DNA of 64,000 bases from Sphingobium fuliginis. GTDB taxonomy: Bacteria > Pseudomonadota > Alphaproteobacteria > Sphingomonadales > Sphingomonadaceae. Made by a program: the position numbers and the translations under genes. This document shows, in pieces, positions 40,189 through 48,530 of the stretch (positions are counted from its first letter, which is position 1; the number at the start of each line of letters is the position of its first letter). A model generated the notes under the pieces. That model worked only from the letters and a program-made list of their open reading frames with translations, did not search any database and was not told where the DNA came from. The stretch covers positions 248,001 to 312,000 of the forward strand of contig NZ_SEON01000005.1 in assembly GCF_004152845.1 (NCBI RefSeq), in the 5' to 3' direction.

Positions 40189-41448
40189 TCAGACCGCCTT
40201 CATGATGAGCGAGGCGTTGGTGCCGCCGAAGCCGAACGAATTGTTCAGCACCGCGCGCACCTTGCGTTCCTTGGCGACATGCGGGACGAGGTCGACGCCC
40301 TTGCAGCTTTCGCTCGGCTCGTCGAGGTTCAGCGTCGGCGGCACGATCTGGTCGCGCAGCGCCAGGATGCAGAAGATGCTCTCCACCGCGCCCGCGCCGC
40401 CCAGCAGATGGCCGATGGCCGACTTGGTCGAGCTCATCGACATGGTGCCCAGATGTTCCCCGAACAGCCGCTTCACCGCGCCCAGTTCCAGCTCGTCGCC
40501 CAAAGGCGTCGAAGTGCCGTGCGCGTTCACATAGTCGATGTCGCCAAGGCCAAGGCCGGATTTCCTGAGCGCCATTTCCATGGAACGATAGGCACCATTG
40601 CCCTCCGGATGGGGGGCGGTGACGTGATAGGCGTCGCCCGACAGGCCATAGCCGACGACTTCGGCGTAGATTTTCGCGCCGCGCGCCTTGGCCCGCTCAT
40701 ATTCCTCCAGCACGACCACGCCCGCGCCTTCGCCCATGACGAAGCCGTCGCGGTTGACGTCATAGGGCCGCGAGGCCTTTTCCGGCGTGTCGTTGAAGGC
40801 GGTGGAAAGCGCGCGGGCCTGGGCGAAGCCGGCGATGCCGATCGGGCAGATCGCGCTTTCCGCGCCGCCCGCCAGCATCACGTCGGCATCGTCCAGCGCG
40901 ATCATGCGGGCAGCGTCGCCGATCGAATGCGCACCGGTCGAGCAGGCTGTCACGACGGCGTGATTGGGGCCCATGAGACCGTATTTGATCGACACCTGGC
41001 CGGAGATCAGGTTGATGAGGCGGCCATGGACGAAGTGCGGGCTGACCCGGCCCGGCCCCCGGTTCGCCAGCACCAGCGATTCGCTTTCGATGCCCGGCAG
41101 GCCGCCAATGCCCGAACCGATCGAGCAGCCGGCGCGCAGACGATCCTCCTCGCTCATATTGTCGAGACCGGCGTCGCGCAGCGCCTGGCTGGCGGCGGAA
41201 ATGCCATAGACGATGAACGGGTCGACCTGCCGCTGGATCTTGTGATCCACGTCCAGCCCGGCATCATAGCCATATTCATGATCCGCCGGCTTCACTTCGC
41301 AGGCGATGCGGCACTTATATTCGCTGGCGTCGAAGCGCGTGATCGTCGCCGCGCCGGACTTCGACGCGATGATGTTCTTCCAGGTCGTTTCCACATCCCC
41401 GCCGAGCGGGCTGACCATGCCAAGGCCGGTGACGACAACACGACGCAT
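40189..41448 (-). CDS. fabF: beta-ketoacyl-ACP synthase II
   Basis: A 419-residue condensing enzyme that elongates fatty acids. Thiolase fold with Cys nucleophile in TACSTGAHSIGDA and two His in NAHGTSTPLGD and SAIGHLLGGAG; LNNSFGFGGTNASLI near the end. The ATG at 41448 has GGAG 7 nt upstream. It lies downstream of acpP, separated by 179 bp that include a terminator-like hairpin. Confidence 0.98.
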   Translation of the reverse strand: MRRVVVTGLGMVSPLGGDVETTWKNIIASKSGAATITRFDASEYKCRIACEVKPADHEYGYDAGLDVDHKIQRQVDPFIVYGISAASQALRDAGLDNMSEEDRLRAGCSIGSGIGGLPGIESESLVLANRGPGRVSPHFVHGRLINLISGQVSIKYGLMGPNHAVVTACSTGAHSIGDAARMIALDDADVMLAGGAESAICPIGIAGFAQARALSTAFNDTPEKASRPYDVNRDGFVMGEGAGVVVLEEYERAKARGAKIYAEVVGYGLSGDAYHVTAPHPEGNGAYRSMEMALRKSGLGLGDIDYVNAHGTSTPLGDELELGAVKRLFGEHLGTMSMSSTKSAIGHLLGGAGAVESIFCILALRDQIVPPTLNLDEPSESCKGVDLVPHVAKERKVRAVLNNSFGFGGTNASLIMKAV

Positions 41449-41534
41449 ATGCTTGCTCCGAAAAATAGTCTTTGGCTCAACGCCGCCCATCTAGCCATTG
41501 GAAAGGCGATTGTGAACGGGACCAGATACGAAAA

Positions 41535-41572
41535 GGCTCCCCAAGACCCGGTTTTGCCGGACAGGAGGAGCC
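41535..41572 (-). terminator. hairpin between acpP and fabF, possible attenuator
   Basis: On the minus strand GGCTCC pairs with GGAGCC around an inner CCGG/CCGG stem, followed by TTTTCG. A partial terminator here could set a high acpP to fabF ratio. Confidence 0.5.
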
Positions 41573-41627
41573 ATTCCCTTTTGTAAACGCAGCGGCCACC
41601 CGATGCCGGGCAGGCCGCCGAACGCTC

Positions 41628-41861
41628 TTACTGCTTGCTGTCGATATAATCGATGGCATCCTTGACGGTGGCGATCTTCTCGGCCGCATCGTCGGGGATT
41701 TCGACGCCGAATTCTTCCTCGAACGCCATCACCAGCTCAACGATGTCCAGGCTGTCAGCGCCCAGATCGTCGATGAAGCTCGCATCCTCGGTCACCTTTT
41801 CGGCTTCGACGCCCAGATGCTCGACGACGATTTTCTTTACGCGATCCGCGGTCTCACTCAT
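41628..41861 (-). CDS. acpP: acyl carrier protein
   Basis: A 77-residue acidic carrier protein. The phosphopantetheine site is Ser37 in [10 protein letters not shown]. Length and the [14 protein letters not shown]-terminus are standard. It carries the growing chain for the flanking FabD, FabG and FabF. Confidence 0.99.
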   Translation of the reverse strand: MSETADRVKKIVVEHLGVEAEKVTEDASFIDDLGADSLDIVELVMAFEEEFGVEIPDDAAEKIATVKDAIDYIDSKQ

Positions 41862-41899
41862 GAGTGGTCCTTCTTACTGGGTATCGTTGATGGTTCTGA

Positions 41900-41928
41900 A
41901 TATTTGTTAAGGCATGCCCTAGAGGCAA
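41900..41928 (-). promoter_or_regulatory. candidate acpP promoter
   Basis: Minus-strand TTGCCT (41928-41923), 17-nt spacer, AAATAT (41905-41900), about 40 bp upstream of the acpP ATG. The fabG-acpP gap (41862-42097) has no other recognisable feature. Confidence 0.5.
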
Positions 41929-42097
41929 GCCCAACGAGAGGCAAGAGGCAAGAAACAATCGGATGGCATCGCCCCACCTGCATTCGACTCCTCAGCCCCG
42001 ATGGCACAAGGTTGCCCTTTTGCAAATGCCCAAAATTTTCGGCCGCGATGGAATAAAGCCGCAGCGTGGGACTTTGGGACCGACCGATCCCTCCCCC

Positions 42098-42838
42098 TCA
42101 GATCATCGCCATGCCGCCATTGACATGCAGCGTCTGGCCGGTGACGTAACCCGCCTCCTTGCTGGCGAGATAGACCACGGCCGCGCCGATGTCCTCCCCC
42201 GCGCCCAGATCGCCCGCCGGAATCCTGGCGAGGATCGCGCCTTTCTGCGCATCGTTCAGCGCGTCGGTCATGGCCGAACGGATGAAGCCCGGCGCGACGC
42301 AGTTCACGGTGATGCCCCGGCTCGCCAGTTCCTGACCCAGCGACTTGGACATGCCGATGATGCCGGCCTTGGACGCGGCATAATTGGCCTGTCCCGGATT
42401 GCCGGTGACGCCCACGACCGAGGTGATGGAGACGATGCGGCCGAAACGCGCCTTCATCATCGGCTTGGCGGCGGCGCGGGCCAGGCGGAAGGCGGCCTCC
42501 AGATTGACGGCGATCACGTCCGACCATTCCTCGTCCTTCATGCGCAGGATCAGGTTGTCGCGGGTGATGCCGGCATTGTTGACGAGGATGTCGAGCTTGC
42601 CGCCCAGCGCTTCCACCGCTTGGCCCACCAGCGCGTCGACCGCCGCCGGGTCGCCGAGGTTGCAGACGAGCGTCTTGTGGTCCCCGCCCAGTTCCGCGGC
42701 GAAGGCCTTCAGCTTCTCCTCATTGCTGCCCGAAAGGGCGAGCGTGGCGCCCTGCGCGGCGAGGGCCTTCGCAATGGCGGAGCCGATGCCCCCCGAAGCG
42801 CCCGTCACCAGCGCGGTCATGCCTGTCAGATCGAACAT
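42098..42838 (-). CDS. fabG: 3-oxoacyl-ACP reductase FabG
   Basis: A 246-residue NADPH-dependent SDR reducing beta-ketoacyl-ACP. Cofactor loop TGASGGIG near 12-19; NNAGITRDNLILRMKDEEW, typical of FabG; catalytic Ser in SITSVVGVTGNPGQ and YAASKAGI. It ends in the conserved VTGQTLHVNGGMAMI. It starts one base after the crotonase-family gene. Confidence 0.98.
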   Translation of the reverse strand: MFDLTGMTALVTGASGGIGSAIAKALAAQGATLALSGSNEEKLKAFAAELGGDHKTLVCNLGDPAAVDALVGQAVEALGGKLDILVNNAGITRDNLILRMKDEEWSDVIAVNLEAAFRLARAAAKPMMKARFGRIVSITSVVGVTGNPGQANYAASKAGIIGMSKSLGQELASRGITVNCVAPGFIRSAMTDALNDAQKGAILARIPAGDLGAGEDIGAAVVYLASKEAGYVTGQTLHVNGGMAMI

Positions 42839-42839
42839 T

Positions 42840-43646
42840 CTAATCTCCCTTGAAGTTCGGCGTCCGGCGCTCGAAAAAGGCGTCGATCGCCTCATCATGA
42901 TCCGCCGTCGCATGGGCCAGCGCCTGCATCGCGCCCGCCATTTCCATGATCTGGTTCAATTCCGCCGTCTGCGCCGCGCGCAGCAGCCGCTTGGTCATCC
43001 GCGTGGCATGCGGCGGATTGGCGGCGATCCTGTCGGCCACCCTGCGCGCCGCCGCCAGCAGGTCGGCATCCGGCACCACCTCGCTCACCAGCCCGATCCG
43101 CAGCGCCTCTTCCGCGTCGATGGTCTCACCGGTCAGCGCCAGTTCGGTCGCCTTGGAGAAGCCGACGATGCGCGGCAGCAGCCACGCGCCGCCATCGCCG
43201 GAAACGATGCCCAGCTTGACGAAGGATTCCGCGAATTTTGCGGATTGCGCCGCGATCCTGACATCGCACATCAGCGTCAGGTCGCAGCCCGCGCCGATGG
43301 CCGGGCCGTTGACCGCCGCGATCACCGGCAGTTCGAGCGCCTGGAACAGCAGCGGCAGCCGCTGGATTCCCGCCCGGTAGTTGCGCCGCGTCTGCGCCGG
43401 CAGTCCCGCGCGCAGGCCGCCCGCATCGGGGCGCATCGCATTGAGGTCGCCCCCCGATGAAAAGGCGCTGCCCGCCCCGGTCAGGATCGCCACCCGCACC
43501 GACAGGTCGCGATCCGCCTGCTCGAACACCGCGCACAGGGCGTCGACCATCGCCGGATCGGAGATCGGGTTGCGCCGGTCCGGCATGTCGAGCGTGACCG
43601 TCAGGACGGCTCCGTCACGGCTGGTCAGGACGGGAGCGCTGCTCAT
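42840..43646 (-). CDS. enoyl-CoA hydratase/isomerase (crotonase) family protein in the fab cluster
   Basis: A 268-residue crotonase-fold protein. Oxyanion-hole segments SSGGDLNAM (about 66-74) and NGPAIGAGCDLTLMCD (about 113-128); the region where catalytic Glu is expected reads FVKLGIVSGDGGAWLLP, a Gly/Asp arrangement seen in crotonases with non-standard activity. It lies between fabD and fabG with 8-bp and 1-bp gaps, so it is co-transcribed with fatty-acid synthesis genes. Its substrate, CoA or ACP thioester, is unknown. Confidence 0.85.
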   Translation of the reverse strand: MSSAPVLTSRDGAVLTVTLDMPDRRNPISDPAMVDALCAVFEQADRDLSVRVAILTGAGSAFSSGGDLNAMRPDAGGLRAGLPAQTRRNYRAGIQRLPLLFQALELPVIAAVNGPAIGAGCDLTLMCDVRIAAQSAKFAESFVKLGIVSGDGGAWLLPRIVGFSKATELALTGETIDAEEALRIGLVSEVVPDADLLAAARRVADRIAANPPHATRMTKRLLRAAQTAELNQIMEMAGAMQALAHATADHDEAIDAFFERRTPNFKGD

Positions 43647-43654
43647 GCCGCCGC

Positions 43655-44590
43655 TCACAGCGCGCCCAGCGCGGCCTCGATATCGTCCATCGTCACGACG
43701 CTGCGCACGGTGGCGTCGGGAGCGATGCGCTTCACCATCGGACCCAGCACCTTGCCGCCCAGTTCGACGAATTCGGTGACGCCCGCGTCCCACATGGCGG
43801 CGACGGATTCGCGCCAGCGCACGCGGCCCGTCACCTGCTCGACCAGCCGCAGCCTGATCTCGTCCGGATCGGCGATCGCGCTTGCCAGCACATTGGCATA
43901 GACCGGCAGCAGCGGCGTGTTGATCGCCGCCTTGCCCAGGGCATCCTCCATCGCCTCCGCCGCGGGCTGCATCAGCGGGCAGTGGAAGGGCGCGGAAACC
44001 GGCAGCAGGACGCCGCGCTTGATGCCATGGTCCTTCACCAGCGCGACGGCGCGCTCGATCGCGCCGCGATGGCCGGAAATCACCACCTGCGTCGGATCAT
44101 TGTCATTGGCGACGGTGCAGATCTCACCCTCGGCAGCCGCCTCCGCCAATGCCTGCGCCTTCTCTATGTCCGCGCCCAGCAGGGCCGCCATCGCGCCCTC
44201 GCCCACCGGCACGGCCGCCTGCATTGCGCGCCCGCGCAGCTTCAGCAGCTTCGCCGTGGTGCCAATGTCGAACGCCTCCGCCGCGCACAGCGCGCTATAT
44301 TCGCCAAGGCTGTGCCCGGCGACGTAATCGCCTTTCTCCGCCAGCGAAAAGCCGCCTTCCTTCTGCATCACGCGCAGGGTCGCCAGCGCATTGGCCATGA
44401 TCGCGGGCTGGGCGTTTTCCGTCAGCGTCAGGTCGCTTTCCGGCCCCTCCACCATGATGCGGAACAAATGCTGCGACAGGGCGTCATCGACCTCCTGAAA
44501 CAGCTCCCTCGCGGCCGGGCTCGCATCGGCCAGCGCCTTGCCCATGCCGACCGACTGGCTGCCCTGCCCTGGAAAAAGAAATGCCCTCAT
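43655..44590 (-). CDS. fabD: malonyl-CoA:ACP transacylase
   Basis: A 311-residue transferase loading malonyl onto ACP. FPGQGSQSVGMG at the start, nucleophile Ser94 in GHSLGEYSAL, Arg in KLRGRAMQ, His in VSAPFHCPLM. Two adjacent ATGs occur; the second (44590) has AAGG at better spacing. First gene of the leftward fab unit, divergent from the efflux operon. Confidence 0.98.
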   Translation of the reverse strand: MRAFLFPGQGSQSVGMGKALADASPAARELFQEVDDALSQHLFRIMVEGPESDLTLTENAQPAIMANALATLRVMQKEGGFSLAEKGDYVAGHSLGEYSALCAAEAFDIGTTAKLLKLRGRAMQAAVPVGEGAMAALLGADIEKAQALAEAAAEGEICTVANDNDPTQVVISGHRGAIERAVALVKDHGIKRGVLLPVSAPFHCPLMQPAAEAMEDALGKAAINTPLLPVYANVLASAIADPDEIRLRLVEQVTGRVRWRESVAAMWDAGVTEFVELGGKVLGPMVKRIAPDATVRSVVTMDDIEAALGAL

Positions 44591-44633
44591 CATCCACCTT
44601 CTGACATGCGCGCCCCTGCAAAAGCGCAATTTT

Positions 44634-44657
44634 TCAAAGTCGTTACACTTTGAGACA
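44634..44657. promoter_or_regulatory. operator-like palindrome and GTTACA motif, fabD/efflux intergenic region
   Basis: TCAAAGT-CGTTAC-ACTTTGA (44634-44653) is a perfect 7-bp-arm palindrome of TetR/MarR-operator size. Overlapping it, GTTACACTTTGAGACA (44642-44657) matches an element found upstream of the two small genes after the efflux operon. It is placed to control the rightward efflux genes, and possibly fabD. Confidence 0.5.
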
Positions 44658-44718
44658 CAAATGCCGTTGAGGCGCCCGGCCCATTTCGGCAGTTCTCGTT
44701 GGAGGACCGCCTTTAACG

Positions 44719-46188
44719 ATGACGGAGTATAAGGAAAAGGTGCGATATCGCTTTGGATGGATCACGGGAACCGCGCTGGTCCTGTCGGGCTGCGCAGCCG
44801 GTCCCGATTATCGCGCCCCTGCCCCCGCAGCGCTCGGCGTGCCGGCGGCCTATAGCCAGGGCGGCGGCGCTCCGCTCGACGAAGCGGAGCTTGGCGCCTG
44901 GTGGACGCGGCTCGACGATCCGGCGCTGAGCGGCCTGATCGACCGGGCGATCGCCCATAATCTGGACATCGTTCAGGCGCAGGCGCGTCTGCGCCAGGCG
45001 CGGGAGTCGCTGCGGCAGGCAAGGGCCGCCTTCCTGCCGCAGGTGAACGGATCGGCCAGCGGCGGGCGCAACTACAGCAGCCGGGATGCGGGCGGGCGGC
45101 TGGACCCCAGCGGCAATCCGATCGGCGGCGGCGGCTCCAACTGGTCGAGCAGCTATTCCGTCGGCGCCAATGCAAGCTGGCAGGTCGACCTGTTCGGTGA
45201 ACTGTCCCGTTCGGCGGAGGCCGCGCGGGCCGATCTTGCCGCATCCGGCTATGACCTGGCCAATGTGCGGGCGACGATCGTCTCCGAACTCGTCACCAAC
45301 TATGTGCAGGCGCGTCTGGCGCAGGAGCAGTTGCGCGTCGCGCGGGAGACGCAGGCGATCCAGCAGGACAATTACAACATCGCCAACTGGCGGCTTCAGG
45401 CGGGCCTCGTCTCCTCGATCGACGCGGAGCAGGCGCGGGCGCAACTGGCGCAGACCAACGCCACCGTCCCGCAGCTTGAGGCGAGCCTTCGGGGCAGCCT
45501 CAACCGTATCGCCGTGCTGACGGGGCAGGCGCCCGGCGAAGCGACCCGGAGCCTTGAAACGCCGGCGCCGATTCCCGCCGCGCCCGCGCAGATCGCCACC
45601 GGCATTCCCGCCGACACGCTGCGCCAGCGGCCGGACGTGCGCTCGGCCGAACGGGCGCTGGCCGCCGCGACGGCGCGCATCGGCGTGGCGCAGGCGCAGC
45701 TTTATCCTTCCCTTGGCATCAGCGGCAATATCGGCACCACGTCCAACAGTTTCAAAGACCTGTTCAGCCTGGTCACCGGCGGCGTATTCGCCAATGTGGC
45801 GCAGGTCATCTTCGACGGCGGACGCCTCGCCTCGCAGGTCCGTTCGCAACGGGCGGCCACCGACGCCGCCTTCGCCGCCTACAAGCAGGCGGTGCTGTCC
45901 GCGCTGGAGGATGTGGAGAATGCCATGGCGTCGCTGTCGAGCGCACGCGCCCGCAAGGCGGAGTTCGCGACCGCCTATGAAGCGTCGAACAATGCCGCGA
46001 TACTGGCGCGCAGCCAGTACCAGGCGGGTCTGATCGATTTCCAGACGCTTTCCCAGAGCGAGAATTCGCTTTTGAACGCGCGCAACAGCCTTGCCGGCGC
46101 GCAATCCGACGAGGTCCTTGGCCTGGCCCAGCTTTACAATGCGCTGGGCGGCGGCTGGCAGAATATGGAAGGCCGTCCCCCCTCATGA
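44719..46188 (+). CDS. outer-membrane efflux channel lipoprotein, NodT family
   Basis: A 489-residue TolC-like channel subunit. Lipobox VLSGC with Cys25; two OEP repeats; the RND/NodT-type pattern WWTRLDDPALSGLIDRAIAHNLDI at 53-80 and DVRSAERALAAATARIGVAQAQLYPSL in the second half. It provides the outer-membrane exit duct. It overlaps the following MacA gene by four bases (ATGA). Confidence 0.93.
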   Translation: MTEYKEKVRYRFGWITGTALVLSGCAAGPDYRAPAPAALGVPAAYSQGGGAPLDEAELGAWWTRLDDPALSGLIDRAIAHNLDIVQAQARLRQARESLRQARAAFLPQVNGSASGGRNYSSRDAGGRLDPSGNPIGGGGSNWSSSYSVGANASWQVDLFGELSRSAEAARADLAASGYDLANVRATIVSELVTNYVQARLAQEQLRVARETQAIQQDNYNIANWRLQAGLVSSIDAEQARAQLAQTNATVPQLEASLRGSLNRIAVLTGQAPGEATRSLETPAPIPAAPAQIATGIPADTLRQRPDVRSAERALAAATARIGVAQAQLYPSLGISGNIGTTSNSFKDLFSLVTGGVFANVAQVIFDGGRLASQVRSQRAATDAAFAAYKQAVLSALEDVENAMASLSSARARKAEFATAYEASNNAAILARSQYQAGLIDFQTLSQSENSLLNARNSLAGAQSDEVLGLAQLYNALGGGWQNMEGRPPS

Positions 46189-47753
46189 GCAAAAAGATGA
46201 GCAATGATGTGACCAGCGATCAGGACATCAACGACTTTCTTGGCGCGCGGCCGGAAAAGCCGTGGCGCAAATGGGTGGTCCGGGGCGCGGTGGGCGTCGC
46301 CCTGCTGATCCTCATCCTGCTGCTTGCGCGCTGCTTTTCGGGCGACGACAAGCCCAATTATGCGACGCGGGAAGTGCGCAAGGGCGACCTTACCGTCTCC
46401 GTATCCGCCACCGGCAATCTGAAGCCCATCAATCAGGTCGATGTCGGTTCCGAACAGTCGGGCAAGATCACGGCGGTCTATGTCGATGTGAACGACCGCG
46501 TGACCAGGGGGCAGAAGCTGGCCGAACTCGACACCCGGCGGCTGGTGGATACGATCAACCAGAACCGCGCGCAGCTTTCCTCCTCGCAGGCCAGCGTGGC
46601 GCAGGCGGAAGCGCAGGCGGCGCTGGCCAGGGCGACGCTCGACCGCCAGCTCAACGTGTTCAAGCTTTCCGGCGGGCGCGTTCCCGCCAGGACGGAACTG
46701 GACGCCGCCCGGGCCGACTATTGTTCCGCCCTCGCCAACCTCCGCTCCGCACAGGCGCAGGTTCGCGTTTCCCAGGCGCAGCTTTCCACGGCGCAGACCA
46801 ATCTTTCCATCGCCCAGATCGTCTCGCCCGTGACCGGCGTCGTCCTGTCCCGCGACATAGAGCCGGGCCAGACCGTCGCCGCCTCGCTCAACGCGCCGGT
46901 GCTCTTCACCATTGCGGAAGACCTGACCCAGATGGAGGTGGAGGTTTCCGTCGACGAGGCGGATGTGGGACAGGTGAAGGAGGGCCAGAGCGCCAATTTC
47001 TCCGTCGACGCCTTCCCCGGCCGCACCTTTCCGGCGCGGGTGACGCGGGTCAATGTGGGCTCCAACAGCGCCAGCAGCAGCAGTTCCTCCTCATCGTCGG
47101 GGGGCAGCGCGGCCAGCAGCACGACGGGCACCGTCGTCGCCTATACGGCGGTGCTGTCGGTGGACAACAAGGACGAGATATTGCGCCCCGGCATGACCGC
47201 GACCGCCGACATCGTGACGCAGGAACTGCATGACGTGCTGCTGGTCCCCAACAGCGCGCTTCGCTTCAAGCCCAGCGCGGGCAACCAGGGCGGCGGCATC
47301 ACCAGCCAGATCGTCCCCGGCCCGCGCAGGTTCCGGCGCGGCGGCGCGAGCCGGCAGGTCAGTTTCGGCATTGGCAGCAGCCAGACCGTCTATGTCGTGG
47401 GCGAGGACGGCAATCCCAAGGCCGTGCAGGTGACCGTCGGCGCCAGCGACGGCGCGCGCACGGTCATCACGGGCGGCGACCTGAAACCGGGCATGCGCGT
47501 CATCACCGGGCAGCTTGCGGCGGGCCAGCAGGCGCCGGCGGAGGATCAGGCCGATGGCGGTTCGCAGGGCGGCGGGCCGCGCGACCGCAACCGCCGGACG
47601 GAAGGCGGCCGGTCCACCGACGGCAGCCCGGCCACTGTCGGCAAGCTCGGCAATTCGGGCGACGGGAAGGCCGAAACCGCGCCGGTCGCGCCATCGGCGC
47701 CGAAGGGCCAGGGCGGCGAGCCGCGCGGCACCGGCCGGCAGAGCGGAACCTGA
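46185..47753 (+). CDS. macA: MacA-like periplasmic adaptor (HlyD family)
   Basis: A 522-residue membrane-fusion protein. Single membrane helix at about 31-48; lipoyl half-motifs around 85-105 and 210-235; hairpin of two helices (QLSSSQASVAQAEAQAALARA; QVRVSQAQLSTAQTNL); beta-barrel. A serine run (SASSSSSSSSSGGSAASS, near 290-307) interrupts the barrel domain. The last roughly 85 residues are low-complexity Gly/Arg/Pro-rich, making it much longer than E. coli MacA (371). It links NodT to MacB. Confidence 0.9.
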   Translation: MSKKMSNDVTSDQDINDFLGARPEKPWRKWVVRGAVGVALLILILLLARCFSGDDKPNYATREVRKGDLTVSVSATGNLKPINQVDVGSEQSGKITAVYVDVNDRVTRGQKLAELDTRRLVDTINQNRAQLSSSQASVAQAEAQAALARATLDRQLNVFKLSGGRVPARTELDAARADYCSALANLRSAQAQVRVSQAQLSTAQTNLSIAQIVSPVTGVVLSRDIEPGQTVAASLNAPVLFTIAEDLTQMEVEVSVDEADVGQVKEGQSANFSVDAFPGRTFPARVTRVNVGSNSASSSSSSSSSGGSAASSTTGTVVAYTAVLSVDNKDEILRPGMTATADIVTQELHDVLLVPNSALRFKPSAGNQGGGITSQIVPGPRRFRRGGASRQVSFGIGSSQTVYVVGEDGNPKAVQVTVGASDGARTVITGGDLKPGMRVITGQLAAGQQAPAEDQADGGSQGGGPRDRNRRTEGGRSTDGSPATVGKLGNSGDGKAETAPVAPSAPKGQGGEPRGTGRQSGT

Positions 47754-47758
47754 CGCGC

Positions 47759-48460
47759 ATGGCCGCCGATCCGATCATCTCCCTTCGCGGCGTCACCAAG
47801 GTCTATGGCTCCGGCCCGACAGCCTTTCAGGCGCTGAAGGGCATCGACCTCGACATTGCGCAAGGCGATTTCGTGGCGGTCATGGGGCCTTCGGGCTCCG
47901 GCAAGTCGACGACGATGAACATATTGGGCTGCCTCGACGTGCCCTCCGGCGGGGAGTTCCTGTTCAAGGGCCGCCATGTCGAAACGCTCGACCGCGACCA
48001 GCGCGCCCTGCTGCGCCGCCGCTATCTGGGCTTCGTGTTCCAGGGGTTCAACCTGCTGTCCCGCACCACGGCGCTGGAAAATGTCGAACTGCCCCTGCTG
48101 TATCGCGGCGAGGACAAGAAGACCCGATATGAGGCGGGCATGGCGGCGCTCGACAAGGTAGGCCTGAAGGACTGGTGGGACCATACGCCCGCCGAACTGT
48201 CCGGCGGGCAGCAGCAGCGCGTCGCCATCGCCCGCGCCATCGTGACCCAGCCCGACGTGCTGCTGGCGGACGAGCCGACCGGCAACCTCGATTCCGAAAG
48301 ATCGGTGGAGATCATGGAACTGCTGACCGACCTCAACCGCAATGGCGGCATCACTGTGCTGATGGTGACGCATGAGCCGGACATGGCGGCCTTCGCGCGG
48401 ACCATCGTGCATTTCAAGGATGGGTTGGTGGAGCGGGTCGAGCAGGGAGTGACGGCGTGA
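47759..48460 (+). CDS. MacB-type ABC transporter ATPase (LolD-like)
   Basis: A 233-residue ATPase of a mechanotransmission-type exporter. Walker A GPSGSGKST at 43-51; LGFVFQGFNLLSR; signature LSGGQQQR; Walker B VLLADEPTGNLDS; VTHEPDM. E. coli MacB fuses this domain to its membrane part; here they are separate genes. Five bp after macA. Confidence 0.93.
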   Translation: MAADPIISLRGVTKVYGSGPTAFQALKGIDLDIAQGDFVAVMGPSGSGKSTTMNILGCLDVPSGGEFLFKGRHVETLDRDQRALLRRRYLGFVFQGFNLLSRTTALENVELPLLYRGEDKKTRYEAGMAALDKVGLKDWWDHTPAELSGGQQQRVAIARAIVTQPDVLLADEPTGNLDSERSVEIMELLTDLNRNGGITVLMVTHEPDMAAFARTIVHFKDGLVERVEQGVTA

Positions 48461-48530
48461 TGGCGATATTTTCCCCCGTCATTACCACCTCCGCGGGGAT
48501 GACGGAAATGAACGAAGGCGCGCGCTGAAG

